This document shows, piece by piece, positions 1 through 13,017 of a stretch of 64,000 nucleotides of DNA. Source of the DNA: Struthidea cinerea (lineage: Eukaryota; Chordata; Aves; Passeriformes; Corcoracidae). A program made the position numbers and the translations under genes. The notes beneath the pieces are model-generated. The model saw only the letters and a list, made by a program, of their open reading frames with translations. It did no database searches and was not told the DNA's origin. The stretch spans positions 247,235 to 311,234 of the forward strand of contig VZTI01001286.1 in the NCBI GenBank assembly GCA_013397865.1, given 5' to 3'. Each line of letters starts with the position of its first letter. Positions within the stretch are counted from its first letter, which is position 1.

Positions 1-900
1 TCCAAAGCATTCTATATCTTGTACGTACATAACTTCTGCATGATGGATTTTTTTCCAGATGACTGATTCTGAATGTTAAACCTTACCCAATTTAAAGGGA
101 TTGAGATTTTAGAAAGGGCAATCTGTTTCCCCATGACTTCTCTGTGAGAGTATATAAAATAAAAATAACCAGGGACAAAATGCCTGGGAATCTGAACCCG
201 TAATATCTCTCACACCCAGATTTGTGTAGAAACTTTGCAGCTCAGTTTAAAAATCACCACTGTCTCTGCTTCTATTATGTGTATCAAGTGACTGGATTGC
301 TTTTAAAAATAAATGTGCTATTAGAAATAGGTCCTCTTCTTCAATTGTGCCTTCATTTTATGTTGTAGGCTGTAAATCATTTAAACAAGAGTTTGGAATA
401 AATAAGCTGCGGGAAGTCTGATTAATTAATTACAGTAAGTATAGCTTTCAGTCTTACAGCAGTAAAGATTTTGCCATGTTGCCACAGGTCAATTGTATAT
501 CCCAAACGATACTTACATTTTATAGGAACCTTGAGAAAATTACTGATTTTCAAAATTTTGATACCAGCACTATGTTAAAATTGGTGTTAGATTGACATAG
601 AACAGTTATTGTTTGTACTGGCTTCAGTACATTTTGTTACAGCCCAAACTATAAGGAACAAAGATAAGTTGAACAAAGAGAAATATGTAGTTAATGTGGG
701 GGAAGGTGCATAAATATACACAGTCTGTAAACTGGAAAATCAGAATTCCTTAGTTCTGCTGCTGCTGGCGTAATTATTCTCAAGAATAATTTGACATGGA
801 AAATTTCAGTTTAAGTTTCTGCAGTAGGTCCTACTTTTCTGAACTTAGGCAGATGCCGGTATAAAAGGTATGACACTCTCCAGAACGAAATAATTTTTTG
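1..900. other. Intergenic, nothing recognised
   Basis: AT-rich unique-looking sequence. No open frame, splice pattern or repeat that I recognise. Confidence 0.7.
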
Positions 901-1036
901 GATGAGTGTACTTAGAGCATGGTGCTAATAACACCAAGGTCGTGGGCTCAATCCCTATATGAGCCATTCACTTAAGAGTTGGACTTGATGATCCTTGTGG
1001 ATCCCTTTCAAAACAGACTGTTCTGTGATCTGTGAT
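901..1036 (+). mobile_element. tRNA-Ile-derived SINE with CR1-like tail (TguSINE1-like)
   Basis: The first 65 bases copy a tRNA-Ile(AAT): TTAGAGCAT, then GGTGCTAATAACACCAAGGTC covering the anticodon arm, then a B-box-like GGGCTCAATCC at 944-954, and an acceptor-stem-like end (GAGCCA). The rest (GAGTTGGACTTGATGATCCTTGTGGATCCC...) is the 3' tail typical of CR1 LINEs, ending in TTCTGTGATCTGTGATC, a degenerate form of the CR1 terminal octamer repeat. A tRNA-Ile head fused to a CR1 tail is the known design of the passerine SINE TguSINE1, mobilised by CR1 machinery. The A-box region is degraded, so this copy is old and probably not transcribed. It is not a functional tRNA gene. Confidence 0.8.
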
Positions 1037-4000
1037 CATGTGTGTATGTGTACTTACATATTGTTGTCACCAATGTCATCACTGTCATTTATGTTTACAG
1101 ACTTACCCACTCTAAGCTCCATAAAATGAATCCTATAATTTGGAATTGGTCTTCAAAGATAGATATGACCACAGTGGAAAAGGGAAGGCTCTACTGCTAC
1201 ACATTTCTTACTGCATTTTGAATATGTAAAAGTAAGGAGATTACTATAGTCCTTTGTACTGGCCTTCTTCCCTGTTGGAGTGGAAAATGACAAAGCTGTC
1301 ATTCATGGTGATGGAAAATGTATGTCTTGCCCAAGGAATGCGGTACCGTTTTCAAATGACCTGGTTTGCAAGCTCGAGTTATTTTGGGGTGGAAGGTAAA
1401 GAGTCTTAATCATCATATCATATCCATCACTATCACATAATATGGTACAGGCACTATGCTTTGAGCCCCTAGAGCCAATCTTCTGATTGAGAGCTGCCCT
1501 AGACAGAGGGACTAAAAGCAAGCATGCTGAAAATATAAACCTGAGTAAATATTTCTGACATGGAAGTATAATGGCTCTTGTAGAGCAACAAACCCTGGTA
1601 TTTGTAATGTATGGATGACCTATATATCGCTTTTCTTACCCAGACTTCATAAAAATTCTTAGCGAACAAGTTTCAAAGAACCGAATTTTGACTTTTTTTT
1701 CCCAATGAACTTATCCAGTCAGTGGTATTTTAACTTAACTTATTTCCAGACAGGGATATTTACCTGTAGTCTTCCATATGAACTGTGCCTCAAACAGTAA
1801 GATACCCTGCTGAGCTCAGAGCGCAATAGCAATCTTTGGTTTACTTGACTCAAAACAAGTGTGTGCATGCGCATAGTAAAATCTGTGTTTTTATTGCTAT
1901 TCTGACCATGTCACTCAATACCAGTAATGCAGCCATTCATGGCAGATGCAGAGGAAGTGCAAGTGCGGCTTAGGCAGTAATGTGCTCAAACTTACGTAAA
2001 AAGAAACATTTTTCTAGATATGCCTGTCAGAATGTGCTGTTGCCCAGAGATTTCTGCTGTTCCCTGATATTCCCCTGCATCTGAAGAATTAGTTTAAACA
2101 TGTTTGTCAGAAATTGGGATTATTCTCTTTCAAATAATGCATGACTTTTTATGTCTCTGATCTTTCCTTGCCACTAGTATAGCACAAGGACTGTGGCAGT
2201 CTCTTGGTGCCAGTTCACTCGTGTCCCATGAAAAGGGTTGCACATGGAATGAAACCTCTTCCAGCTGAAGAAATAATTGAAGACATATGTTCTACGAAAT
2301 ATCCTTGTGTGAAACTAAAACAGAGCATGCTTCATTTTGAGAATAAGGGCCTATTACTTTCAGTTTCTGTATATTATATGCTGAGATATTTTATTAAAAA
2401 AAGGCACTCTAGCTCCAGTAGGGATTAGGAGCTGGGAAACATCCACCATTGTTAAACCTGCAGGGGGTATATATCCAGTTCTACCACTTTGAAGCATTCC
2501 TTTGACAAGGCAGTGAATTGAACTTGGACTTCTTTTTATTTCAGTCAGTATAGGTGGGTGGGTTTTAAAGAAGGCAGGCTGCATGTTTCTTAAAGTTCTT
2601 GGTGCCTGTGTCTTGGATCAGCAGGATTTTGTGCTGGTTTTTTATGTCTTACAGTGAAATGCACATTGCTTTAACAGGTTCGTATTTGAAAGGCGATAAT
2701 GGGACTCATTATGGTTTCCTGAACATCACTTTGTGTCTCCTTTCTATAATAGCAATGTGACAAATAAAAGAAACAGTAAAACGTTACTTTGTTGCTGCAT
2801 TTACCTGCTCAGTGCATGTCTTTTAACGGCATTTGCTTTGAATTATTTCAAGAATAAGCTGTGACTATTTGTCAGCTTTGAAAGGCAATGTAAGTCTAGC
2901 AGAGTGAGGAAAATTCATGGATCTTCTTTTGGTTTTTTTTTTCTTTTTTTTTTTTTCTGGATTCTGGGAAATATCAGATAGTTATTGTATTAAGGATTCA
3001 TTTTACCTAACTTTCAGCACTAAAAAATTAGGCATCTAGTCTAAACTACTCCCATGTGCTCTCTAGGTATCTTCAGGTGGTGAATCAGCCCTTCTATCCA
3101 AGAAACTTATTTTAGGGGATGAGTCATTATTCAGAAATGCCCACCTGCTTCCAGTGACTCTTGAGGAGGGTAAGCTTAAGATGCAGGGGTTAACTTTTGC
3201 ATGTCTAAAGTGTGGAAGGATGCAGTTAAGAGTTTGCTTCTCTTTTCATCTGTGACTTATTTATTACCATGGTCGTGTTTGTTTCAAAAAGAGAGAAGCA
3301 CAGAATTACACCATGATTATCCCATGGTTCTTATTTAATAGTTTTACTGAATCAAGTCCTATGTGAGCAGGCAAATGAGGTACCTGATGTGGCATTCCCT
3401 CTGTCTTTTGATTATGTACAAGGGTCCCCTCTACTCAGAGGTATAGAGAGGCAGTAGATTGCTTTAGTTCAAATTTTGACTGGCCAGTGCTGTCTTATCT
3501 TGGTTTTTTCTTGCTTCTGTGTCAGCAGCAGAAATAAAGAGCACCTTGTTTTTCTCCTGTAAGATGTTACTTAAAGCTTGCAAATGACCCTTCAAGTTTT
3601 TAGGTGAGAGTTCTCAGACTCTCCAGTGTGATTCTGATGACCAGCCAGGCAGGCACTTGCCCTCACCATTTTTTCAGGACTCATCACATTCTAGTTTCTT
3701 AGAGCAACTCAATACATTAATTTTACCTGTAGTTAACTTACTTTATCTTTGCATCATCACCTTAAGATTTTGACTTTCAGTTGCTAAAAAAATTAGTAAA
3801 ATCTTTTGTTATGGCAAATATTCAATCTTAATTATAATAATAATAATAATAACAATAATAACAATACTACTACTACTACTACTAATAGAGAGATGTTGCT
3901 ACCATCACATTCTGTATCTAATACTTGTATTGTTAGTGACATTTAGTTGGACTGTTTTATACCACTCCCTGTTACAGTACAGGTATATGATATTATTTTA

Positions 4001-5810
4001 AATATCTTTTTAAAATTATTAATATAAAATATGGCACAGAGGAAAACTTGTCTAAACATTTCTCTCTTAGCTCCAAGCTGTGTCCAGCAGCATTTCTCTC
4101 TTTCATCCACCCTCTCCGATGATATTTTTAATACCTTCAGCAAATCAGTCTTTCAATTCCACCTACAGAGAATTGTCCTCACAATGTGGGACCTAAATAT
4201 AGCCACAACACAGCTTGTGATGTACTGTGGCACAAGAGTACTGTAATAGTTACTGTAATGTACTCTGGGACCGTGGTGCCCAGGCCAGGTTGCTTTAACC
4301 TAGTGCTGTCCTAAATAGGAAGAAGACAGCCTGTCCAGTGTCACAGCAGGTAGTGTTATTCCCAGTGAGCATGCGGGGTGAGCAAGATGAGTTTCCAAGA
4401 ACTCTTTCTAATCTTTAACAAGCTGACATCAACACGTTTGCAGACTCATCAGAAGGGTTTTCTGGAACGTCTGTCCAGGGCAGTGAATAGTTCTTAACTG
4501 CTGATTTTAGGTCAAAATGGGGTCAGTAACTAGGCAGGAAGTTCTTCGTTGCTAGAGATGCTAAAGGGCTAACTGGTTTTAGCCCTTGCAAGAACTGGTA
4601 CATTTATTTGAAAACTGTGGGAGCTGCAAAAAGTCAATTTTTGGAAAGCTACTCGTGCATGAGGAGGCAGTTTCTGATGTGTCAATGTAGCTTTACTGTC
4701 TGAGCAAAGGTAAAGGCTAAAATGAACAGAAATATAGGTCATATTATGGTTACACTGCTCTGTGGGAAAATCATAATAGAATAGGATAATTGATGTTTCT
4801 GTGGGCACAATCCTATTAGTGAACATCAGCCATGGGAATGTGTAGACAAACCCATTTGCCAGATATTGCTGCATGACTCCCACTAAAGCCAACAAAGTCA
4901 CACAGCTGAATTCATAACCCCACTGCAGGAATGCAGTGAGGAAAGTTTCTAAATTCCAGACATTGCCATTTTAACCTCACTTATTACCCTGTGTCATGGC
5001 ATACATTTTCATTGGTCATAGTTTCATCAGGAAATGGTGAATGTGCCTCTAATGATCAAGCTGAAGGGAGTTTAATAAGTTTTTAATGAATTGGATTGGA
5101 TGTGTTTCATGGTTTCAAAGTAGATTTCTGAAGCTATCAAATAACAGGTGGTCCTTCCAAACTTACCATCAATTTATTTTTAATACTCATTGCATATATA
5201 GCTTCTGTAGCCAAGTAGAAATTACACCAGTGAACTTGAGATCCACTTATTTTCTACAAGCACAATAATTTCATTTTTTAACATTTAGAAATGCCATTGC
5301 CTTTGAGAGAGCTTGTAAGTTGCAGTAATGAAACAAAACTCTAATTAAGATTATAAATTTGAACCCATATGAATAATAGAGATTAGAGGCATCAAAGACC
5401 AAGATTAGGAGGACTTTCAGCAACCACTAGTGTTCTCAGAAATTAAGTTCCAACTACTCTTACAAGAAAAATCCTAAAATGGAATTTTCATAGGGTTTTT
5501 CCCAGACCTTGATATGGTCAACAGAATCAACTCATCCTGTTTTCACCCTTTAATATGTTTCTATTTAGAAATGTACTTATCACAGGCTTATGCTGGAGAG
5601 TGAGAATGGTGACAGATTCTTTAGCTGTACTTTAAGGTCTCTCAACTTTATTTCACTTGTGGTCTCCATTGAGCATGAGAGTGCAGAGTCTGATGTGAGG
5701 TTTCATATGCTTATGAAGCCATTTGAGACACACGGTGGATTGATTTGAAGATTGTTGTAACCTTAACCCTCTGTAGCTTTGCTCCATGCAGGGTGAAACT
5801 GGATGTTTGA
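1037..5810. other. Intergenic, simple repeats only
   Basis: Holds a poly-T tract (2932-2956) and the trinucleotide microsatellite at 3833-3888. Short open frames (up to 110 codons at 4569-4901, minus) have no protein-like character. Confidence 0.7.
3833..3888. repeat. Compound trinucleotide microsatellite (AAT)n-(ACT)n
   Basis: An interrupted ATA/AAT run with two AAC interruptions, followed by six ACT-type units. A likely length-variable marker. Confidence 0.92.
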
Positions 5811-6077
5811 AGAAAAACATTCAAAACTTCCTATAATATCCCACAGGTATCTTATTTTCTAATTAGAGAACCTGATATTAGAGAAAGAATGTTGTTTGGA
5901 GGTCTTTTTCTACATATTCGAGAGACTGTGGCATTACATGATGCTTTTCTAAAATATGATGCCTTAAAGCAGATTGCTCAGCAGTTAAACAGTGGTCAGA
6001 GTGTTTGCACTGATCTGCCAAATAATGACTTAAACACTATTGTAGATAAGGAGCATTATTTTTTCCAGAAGTGTTAG
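5811..6077 (+). other. Coding-like open stretch, unassigned (possible exon or old gene copy)
   Basis: The frame is open from 5811 (after TGA at 5808) to the TAG at 6075-6077, 88 codons. It follows an acceptor-like CTATAATATCCCACAG ending at 5846; from there it reads VSYFLIREPDIRERM..., then ALHDAFLKYDALKQIAQQLN and TDLPNNDLNTIVDKEH. The amphipathic charged pattern resembles a helical-repeat protein more than random AT-rich translation. A weak donor-like GTAGGT lies at 6078, after the stop. I do not recognise the family and see no partner exons. An open frame of this length is not rare by chance in 64 kb. Confidence 0.3.
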
Positions 6078-8854
6078 GTAGGTCTCTAGGAAGATTTTTT
6101 TAGAAGAAATATTAGGCAGGGCTCCTCCAAGGAGATTTTCTAGTCTTTCTGAGAGCTGCCAAACAGGAAACAAATTTTATTCTATATTAAACCTGAATAC
6201 ATTACTGTCAAAGTTGTTATTACTGGTTTACCTCAGTGTACTTCTGAGTAGAAATTGGCACTATAGATTCTGTCTGGGTGGGTGCTAAAGATGAACAGAT
6301 GGATGCTTTTGGCCACATTTTATCTTAAAAAGTGAATGAAATGGTAATGACGTATTTGAGTACGACAATTTCTATAACTGGAAGTCTCAGAAGAAAAAAA
6401 ATGTTAAATTGGTGCATATGTCTTCCTAATTTAAAAGCTATTCTGGTTTGCCTCATGATGACTGAACTTTTCTGCTTTGCATGCTAGTCTAAATTTACTT
6501 GTTATTAATATCCCCACCTAGGTTAGACTTGGAAAGCAATAATTATTCCTCTGTTTGAAACCACAGGCAGTGTTTGGCATTAGGCTGGAGTGATTTATCT
6601 CCCCTAGATTAAACTGATTATTTTTGGTGAACACTGGATTGTCCAAATCAAATAAGAAGCAGTCATGTTGTCCTGACATTCGGTGGGGGGGGTTGTGCTG
6701 TTTTTGTTTGTTTAGTTGTTTGGTTGATTTTTCATTGTTTGTTTGTTGGTTTTTTTAAACAGCAAGTGAGAGTACAGAACTTCCCAATGCAGGAATAAGA
6801 AATACAAATGCTGCTTTGATAGGGAAATATTAAGTAAATTTTGCAGCATGGCTGTGCAACTTTAAAGTTGAAGAAACTTTTCTCTGTTAAGATGAAGATT
6901 AGGCATAAAATATTTTCCAATGCCTCATTGTCTTATTTAATTTTAGAGTTGTATTTTAATAGAGCAAATTAATGACAAAATAAAACCATGCAAATGTACA
7001 GTCTGTTACAGTTTTTCCTTAAAATTGAGTTAAATATCAAGCATGGCTGCCATCAGTTTCCAAAGATGTCTATTAATATAATCTTTTACAGTAATATTAA
7101 TGGAATAACCTTTAATAGTTCTTGTCCTGGGTTGCCAGTAAAGGCTCTGTGTGTCACTGTGTGTCAAAGTGTCAGACAGATGATATAGATGATGCAAATT
7201 GTGCAAAAAACGGTGAAATTACTAAATTAACTAACCTCTGCTTTTGATATTTTTATCTCCCATGTGTTGCTATTTTCAAAGAGGTTATTAGTTTTGTTGG
7301 AATTGAAAATGACAGAGGGTGACACCATCGCTGAAATAGAGGTGGTGAAATATATCTCCTTATTTTAGCTATCTGACTGTGTGGGGTTTTTTCTTGAGGT
7401 CCATCTGCTAGAACTGGCTCAGAAATCTGATTTAGATGCATCACAATGCCCTTCCATTCCAGAAACTGCATAAATGCAGTACTGAATCACGGTCTTAAAT
7501 CTAAGTGGGTGGAAAGCGCATTTCATTACACTACAGCTGAATTCTGCAATTTCCTTTCTCTTCCTTCTGGGAAGCCTGAATCCTTTGCTATTCTAGCAGT
7601 GGAATTAGACATAAACCTTAAAAAGCCTTCTTTCCTTGAAGGGAGCACTACGGGTTGCCTGGCCTTTGCTCTGGTTTCCACTTGCTTTAGACACTGCCAT
7701 TTATCTCCAGCTTGCTTCAGTTGAGTGCAAAGCTTGGCAGAAGTAAATCCCATCTCACTGTTTCATGGACTTTTCATGTCTCCCCAACACTGGTTTCTCT
7801 ACCCACACTTCTCCCTCAGCTTGTCTGCGTCACCTCTCCAGCATCACTTGTATCAGCTCTGCCTACTTTTTACTGGAAAGGGTTCGAGGGTTGCAGAATT
7901 CTCTCATCTTTGACTCACTGTTCAAGGGGCTGGCATCCATCTGTGATGGAAAAAGGCTGTGCCTAAACCTGGCACATCTGTTCAAACTTCAAGCAGCCTG
8001 TCCTTATTGTCTGGAGCTCAGTGTCTATCCCCTCAGGGCAAGGGAGAGAGTTGTTCAGGGTTTTTGTAGGGGACCAAGAGCCTCAGACCAGTCTCCTCTG
8101 GTGGATGGATGCCTCAGTTATGCAAGCAAGAGCATCAAGATCAGCTTGCTTATGAGCACTATCATCCCTTGGCCAAAGACAAGAGTCCCATCTTTGCAGA
8201 TTCACTGCCAGACTCACGACCTCTTCCTTCTAGTGGAGTAACACCGATAAAGCCGGGCTATCAGCTTGTGATGTGTCAAATGGCTCATACTACTCTGTCC
8301 TTTTTCCCTGGTTTCCTGTTGTAACAACAGGGGCTCTCCATGTTCTCTGTCTGGGTAGAACACGCATTTGGATGCTTACCTGACATTTGATGGATTTTTT
8401 CTAAGTGTCCCGGATTCCTGGATGGCCTGAACATTACACTGAACACCACAGAACCAGCACCCGTGGGGTCACTATCCCATGAGTGTCCATTGTCTGTATC
8501 ATCCAAGGGCAAGGTGAAGGCAAGAACCTTGTCCTTGCCTCCAGAACCAATAAGGACTGTTGTCACTGCCAGTGTTATCCTGGGGCAGAGCCAGCCTTTT
8601 CACTTCTTTGCGCCATGACTCCCACATATACCCACAGAAATGTCCTTTCAGGACCTATAGTTTGGGCCACAGCAGAGGTCTGTCTGTGCAGGCTGGTGGA
8701 AAAAAGCACCTAAGTATCTCTTGTTGTCATCTTTTATCAGTTTCTGGTCTTTCAGATCTGGTTAGGAGAGGGAGCTTTGGTGTTGTCCAGAAGGGCTACA
8801 GTGACTAAAAATTGGCTCTATAGTTAAAATCTGACAGGGATCTTTAAAAAAACC
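6078..8854. other. Intergenic, including a GC-richer block at about 7700-8750
   Basis: The block near 7700-8750 is richer in C and G than its surroundings and carries overlapping open frames on both strands, the longest 158 codons (7765-8241, plus). The frames compete and show no known domain. It may be an old unrecognised repeat. Confidence 0.55.
6683..6765. repeat. G-run and T/G-rich low-complexity tract
   Basis: GGTGGGGGGGG is followed by TTTTTGTTTGTTTAG and TTGTTTGTTTGTTGG-type units, an imperfect (TTTG)n run. No gene signal. Confidence 0.75.
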
Positions 8855-9447
8855 CCTCAGCATAAGCTGGCATTGTGAGCTTGCATCCAAGAAAGTCAGC
8901 AGAATCCTGGGCTGTAAACAAAGCAGTGTGGCCAGCAGCTCGAGGGAGGTGATTCTCCCTCTCCACTCTGCTCTCATGAGATCCCATGTGGAGTATTGTG
9001 TACGGTTCTGGTGTCCTCAGTACAAGAAGGACATGGAACAGTTGGAGCAAGGCCAGAGGAGGCCACGAAGATGACAAGAGGGCTGGAGCATCTTCCCTAA
9101 AACGACAGGCTGAGTGGGTTGGGGCTGTTCAGCCTGGAGAAGAGAAGGTGGCGTGGAGACCTCATGGCGACCTTCCAGTATCTGAAGGGGCCTACAGGGA
9201 AGCCGGAGAGGGACTTTTCACTGGAAACTGTAGGGATAGGACAAGGAGTAATGGGTACAAACTGAAAGAGAGGAAATTTAGGTTAGATATTAGGAAGCAA
9301 TTTTTGAGGGTGGAACAGGTTGCCTGAGGAGGTTGCAGATGTTCCACACCTGGCAGTGTTCAAGGCCAGGATAAGACCTTTAGCAACCTGCTCTAGTGGG
9401 GGTTGGAACTAGGTGACCTTTAATGTCCCTTCCAATCCTTTACATTC
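8855..9447 (+). mobile_element. CR1 LINE, 5'-truncated 3' fragment
   Basis: Recognised by the avian CR1 tail: a stretch reading as a diverged RT C-terminus (ATCCTGGGCTG..., GTGGCCAGCAGCTCGAGGGAGGTGATT), then TTCAGCCTGGAGAAGAGAAGG, and a 3' end with GTTGGAACTAGGTGACCTTTAATGTCCCTTCC. Several frames are broken, including a stop after the VEQVA reading near 9327, so it is dead. Truncation of the 5' end is normal for CR1. Confidence 0.85.
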
Positions 9448-12400
9448 AATTCTCTTGTAACTGCGATAAGCAGATTTCCTGTCAGACTTCACAAGTGGTT
9501 TCACTGGGAGAGTAGGATACAGTGTCCAAACTCAGAATGGGCAATCTAATCCTAGCCCTTGAGATAGGAGCTATTGGTTTTTTACAACTTAAATCTCCTT
9601 TGTCACTCTGTCCTAGTGTGCCCTACTTCAATTTTTCCAAGATGTAACTTCATACTCCTTTCCAGACACTTTCTGAGTAGAAAAAAAAAGTGTTCTTGAT
9701 GGGTTTCTTCTTGACAGCTGGTATAGTACTGGAAAAGAAATGGCTCTCCCCAAGTAGCAGGGAGCTGAGACCAAGCATGTGTGTAACTCTGAAGCTTGCT
9801 GGAGCCAGCTCAAGCTATTTGGATGCTGAAGCCTCCCCTTAGGATAGGATCTAAATGACAGCCAGAACAGACCTTGACTAACCTAGAGCGTGTATGTGCT
9901 GTTTGGGCAGGTGGTTACTGGCTGCTACCAGCCCATATAACACACCACATCCGACCTCTTCTCATTCTCTTTTCAGTGGGGTTCTTTTTTTCTGGGTTTC
10001 TCTCTAGCATATCTCATTGCTTTGCAATATTTCCAAGTCTAATTTGACTGCTTCTTCCTAAAAAACCTCAAACAGTGAATATTAGCTGACAGGTCATGTA
10101 GCAGAATTTCTGAAATAAAATGCTGATGCTGACTAAAGCAGCCTAATACTTCCCAGTGCAAGTATCATTAACAAGGTTTACCCCAAACAAATGGTGTTTG
10201 CCCAGTTGGTTTTTCAGGTCATGCAAGTTAACTGGTTTCATTAGAAACCAAAGAATCTCAGTAACAAAAGAACACTTGTTGGAATCCTGGGTTTTAGGTA
10301 TGGAATATAGTAGTATATATACATGTGTGTGTGTTACAAAATGGAGGATTTTGGGTGTGGATTTTTACTTCTTTCTTCTTTCTTCTTCACAAACCTGGGT
10401 TTTCTGGTATTGGTTCAAAAAGTCCCGCAATGCGGACAATGAATAGTTAATTATTGGATTAGAAATACAAACATATTGCTTGGCAATTCTTAACTGGTTA
10501 AATTAGGCTTTAAATAACCTTAGAAGGTGAAACTCACAGCCATTTTCACCATTTCCCACCTTGCCAACTAAGAAGCACATCCCATGCAGCTGTACCATAG
10601 ATAAGAAAATAATAAACAATCAGAAAAAAAAAAGAACAACTCTGCCTCTCTCTGCGTCCTAATCCAAACTCTGAGTACAGGAACTTGAGAGTCAAAGCCA
10701 AAACGAAAAATTAGAGATTTTTACAAACACTGACAGCTTAAAGACCATATCTTCCCAAAACCATTTAGAAACACTGAACTAACACCTTTGTGATTGGAAA
10801 TAAAAACTAGCATTTCTTCTTCATGAAAGAAGTCTGATAGATAGATGACCTGTCTAAAGGATTAGTCAATTAAAGTTTGAAAGCAATTGGGAAAAACTCT
10901 TAAATATGTGCCTCAGTTCATCAAGCTTTTCAGAGGAGCAGAAGACAGTGTGTGACAAAAGGCCACCAAAGTAGTTATATGCATTCCCCCTGGGTGCTCC
11001 TGAAAGTCAGAGACATGTGCCCATGGCCTCCTTCAACTGACCTCCATCCCTGTCTTCTACATGTTTTTCTGCTCCTTGTTTTCCTGCGAAATGAGAACAG
11101 GTGAAATTACAGATGCTGTACAGTGAACCCAAAGATAAAATGGGAGTTACCTTCTGTTATAGGTCTAATTCTGGCTGCTTCATCTTCATCCAATCAACAA
11201 ATGATTACCCCTTTTCTTGTTGTTCTTTTTTAAAGTATTTTCCATCTAAAATTGCCAGATAAGAGTGGAGCTGTAGCCAGAGGTACATTTTTTCTGGGAA
11301 AGTTTCGCCATAATTGGACAATGCCTATTTTGAAGAGAAGGGCTGATAAAAAATTGTAGGTGTTGCATTTTCTGAAATGCCTTGTGATATATTCTATAAA
11401 AATCTTATCTCAGAACCAGTTTGACCTAGAAATGACAGTATATTGGGGATCCTTGCTAGTGTGGATTTTGGCAGTCCAGAGTGTCTCAGCAGGCTATAAC
11501 AACATTGCCAAAAGTCCTGCAGAGAAAATTAATCCCTAGCAGAGCCAAGTTGCTTTGGAAAATAAGCCAGGGGCTTAGTTGATTTGCCATTGTGAAGCTT
11601 CTTCAATATGAATAATCTGCCTTGCTCCCCTCTCATGCCTTTCTGGCCGTGCACTTGACTCAAAATTATTTCTCATGTCTGGAAACCCATGGCACCATCA
11701 CCTCCTGTGTATGGTTGAGCGGGTGTCAGGAGGTAAGACCATGACAATTTTTGGTAAAGCAGGACAAATATTGCTAGAGAAAGGTTACAAAATTGGGCAG
11801 ACAGTTTTTGTCATTTTGTTACCTTGCTACATCAAAAGTGAAAAGAAGAAATTGAGATCCCGTTTGACATCTTCAAACCACAACAACGTCGCTGGGCTTG
11901 GGGAGGAAGGTTGGGCAAGTCAGTAGTAACTAAATGGAGTATGTGGCAAGACAACAGGTGGCTGTATCAGCAAGAATATACCTGACCTTCTGTTGTTCCT
12001 CCAAGTTTCTGTTTCACAGAAAGCTCTAATCATTTTGGGTAAACAGAGCTGTAAGCTATAGATAGACAAAAAGACTTCAGAAGGAAATAATTCAGTGGGC
12101 AGAGAAAACAAGCCTGCTCTCTTCAGGTTTTTTCCATCTATTGGTGTCCATTAAGAAACTAAAAAGGCAGCTGCTGGGGAGTGCTGATCTTCTGGCAATC
12201 CAAACTCGTTATTTTATTTGCTTTCTCACTGTTGCAGTGCTGAGTCTGTGTTCCAGCAGGAGCTGGGTTTATTATTTCAAGGCTTTTTTAGCCTTCACAG
12301 CCATTGGTTTTATCCTAAGTGTTTAGTTTCCAAAATATGCTGTAATCTAACATAATGTAAATCTAAAGACTATCCAAATTTAGATAACTTTAAACTTTGA

Positions 12401-13017
12401 TGGGGAAGGAGAATGATATAGCCATATTCAGTTTGTGCTAGTTTTTTGTACCTTTGAGTTGCAGAAATAATAACAGTGTTTAAAGGAGTCAGCAAGGGGC
12501 TATATTAAGAAAAAATGCCTTTCCTGGCTATGAACACGCTGTCTAGGTACAGTTGTGTGTGATTCACTCAAATTCACCATGTGATGCATTTTTTTTTTTC
12601 TTATTACGTTTGTTACAGTTTGAACTGTTCTTTCTGTCAGAGAAATCCACATATTTACTTTCCTGAGGCCCTCATATCTGTGGACCTCTAATGCTAAATT
12701 GAAATAGATCAAGCTGATCTGACTGATGCTTATTTTCTCTGCTCATTTAATGAACTTTCTCTGCTCATTTCTTACTGTGTAGTAGTTACAGCACACCCCC
12801 ATCCCACACACCAAACAAAGATACATTTAAAGAGAACCACTTGGAAGAAAAATGTTGCCTTTCTCTCCAAATTACATCTTATCTCCTGGATTCATACTTT
12901 TAAAAATAAAAGAGGATAAGCATATAGTGGCCTCATTTTCACTTACAATATGAGCAGACTTTGGCCTCTTTAGGGATCTGCTTGGTAGAGTATAGGACAA
13001 AACCCTGGAAGAAGAAG
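9448..13017. other. Intergenic, nothing recognised
   Basis: AT-rich. A small direct repeat (TTTCTCTGCTCATTT, twice near 12733-12770) and a T-run near 12590 are the only structure seen. Confidence 0.65.

Noticed and set aside
901..965. Functional tRNA-Ile gene
   Set aside because: The 5' acceptor stem and D arm are degraded and the 3' side runs into a CR1 tail, so it is a SINE head.
7765..8241. 158-codon open frame (plus strand) as a gene
   Set aside because: Other frames in the same block are open too, composition is biased, no domain or splice context is visible, and the sequence reads as low-information Ser/Leu/Cys-rich translation.
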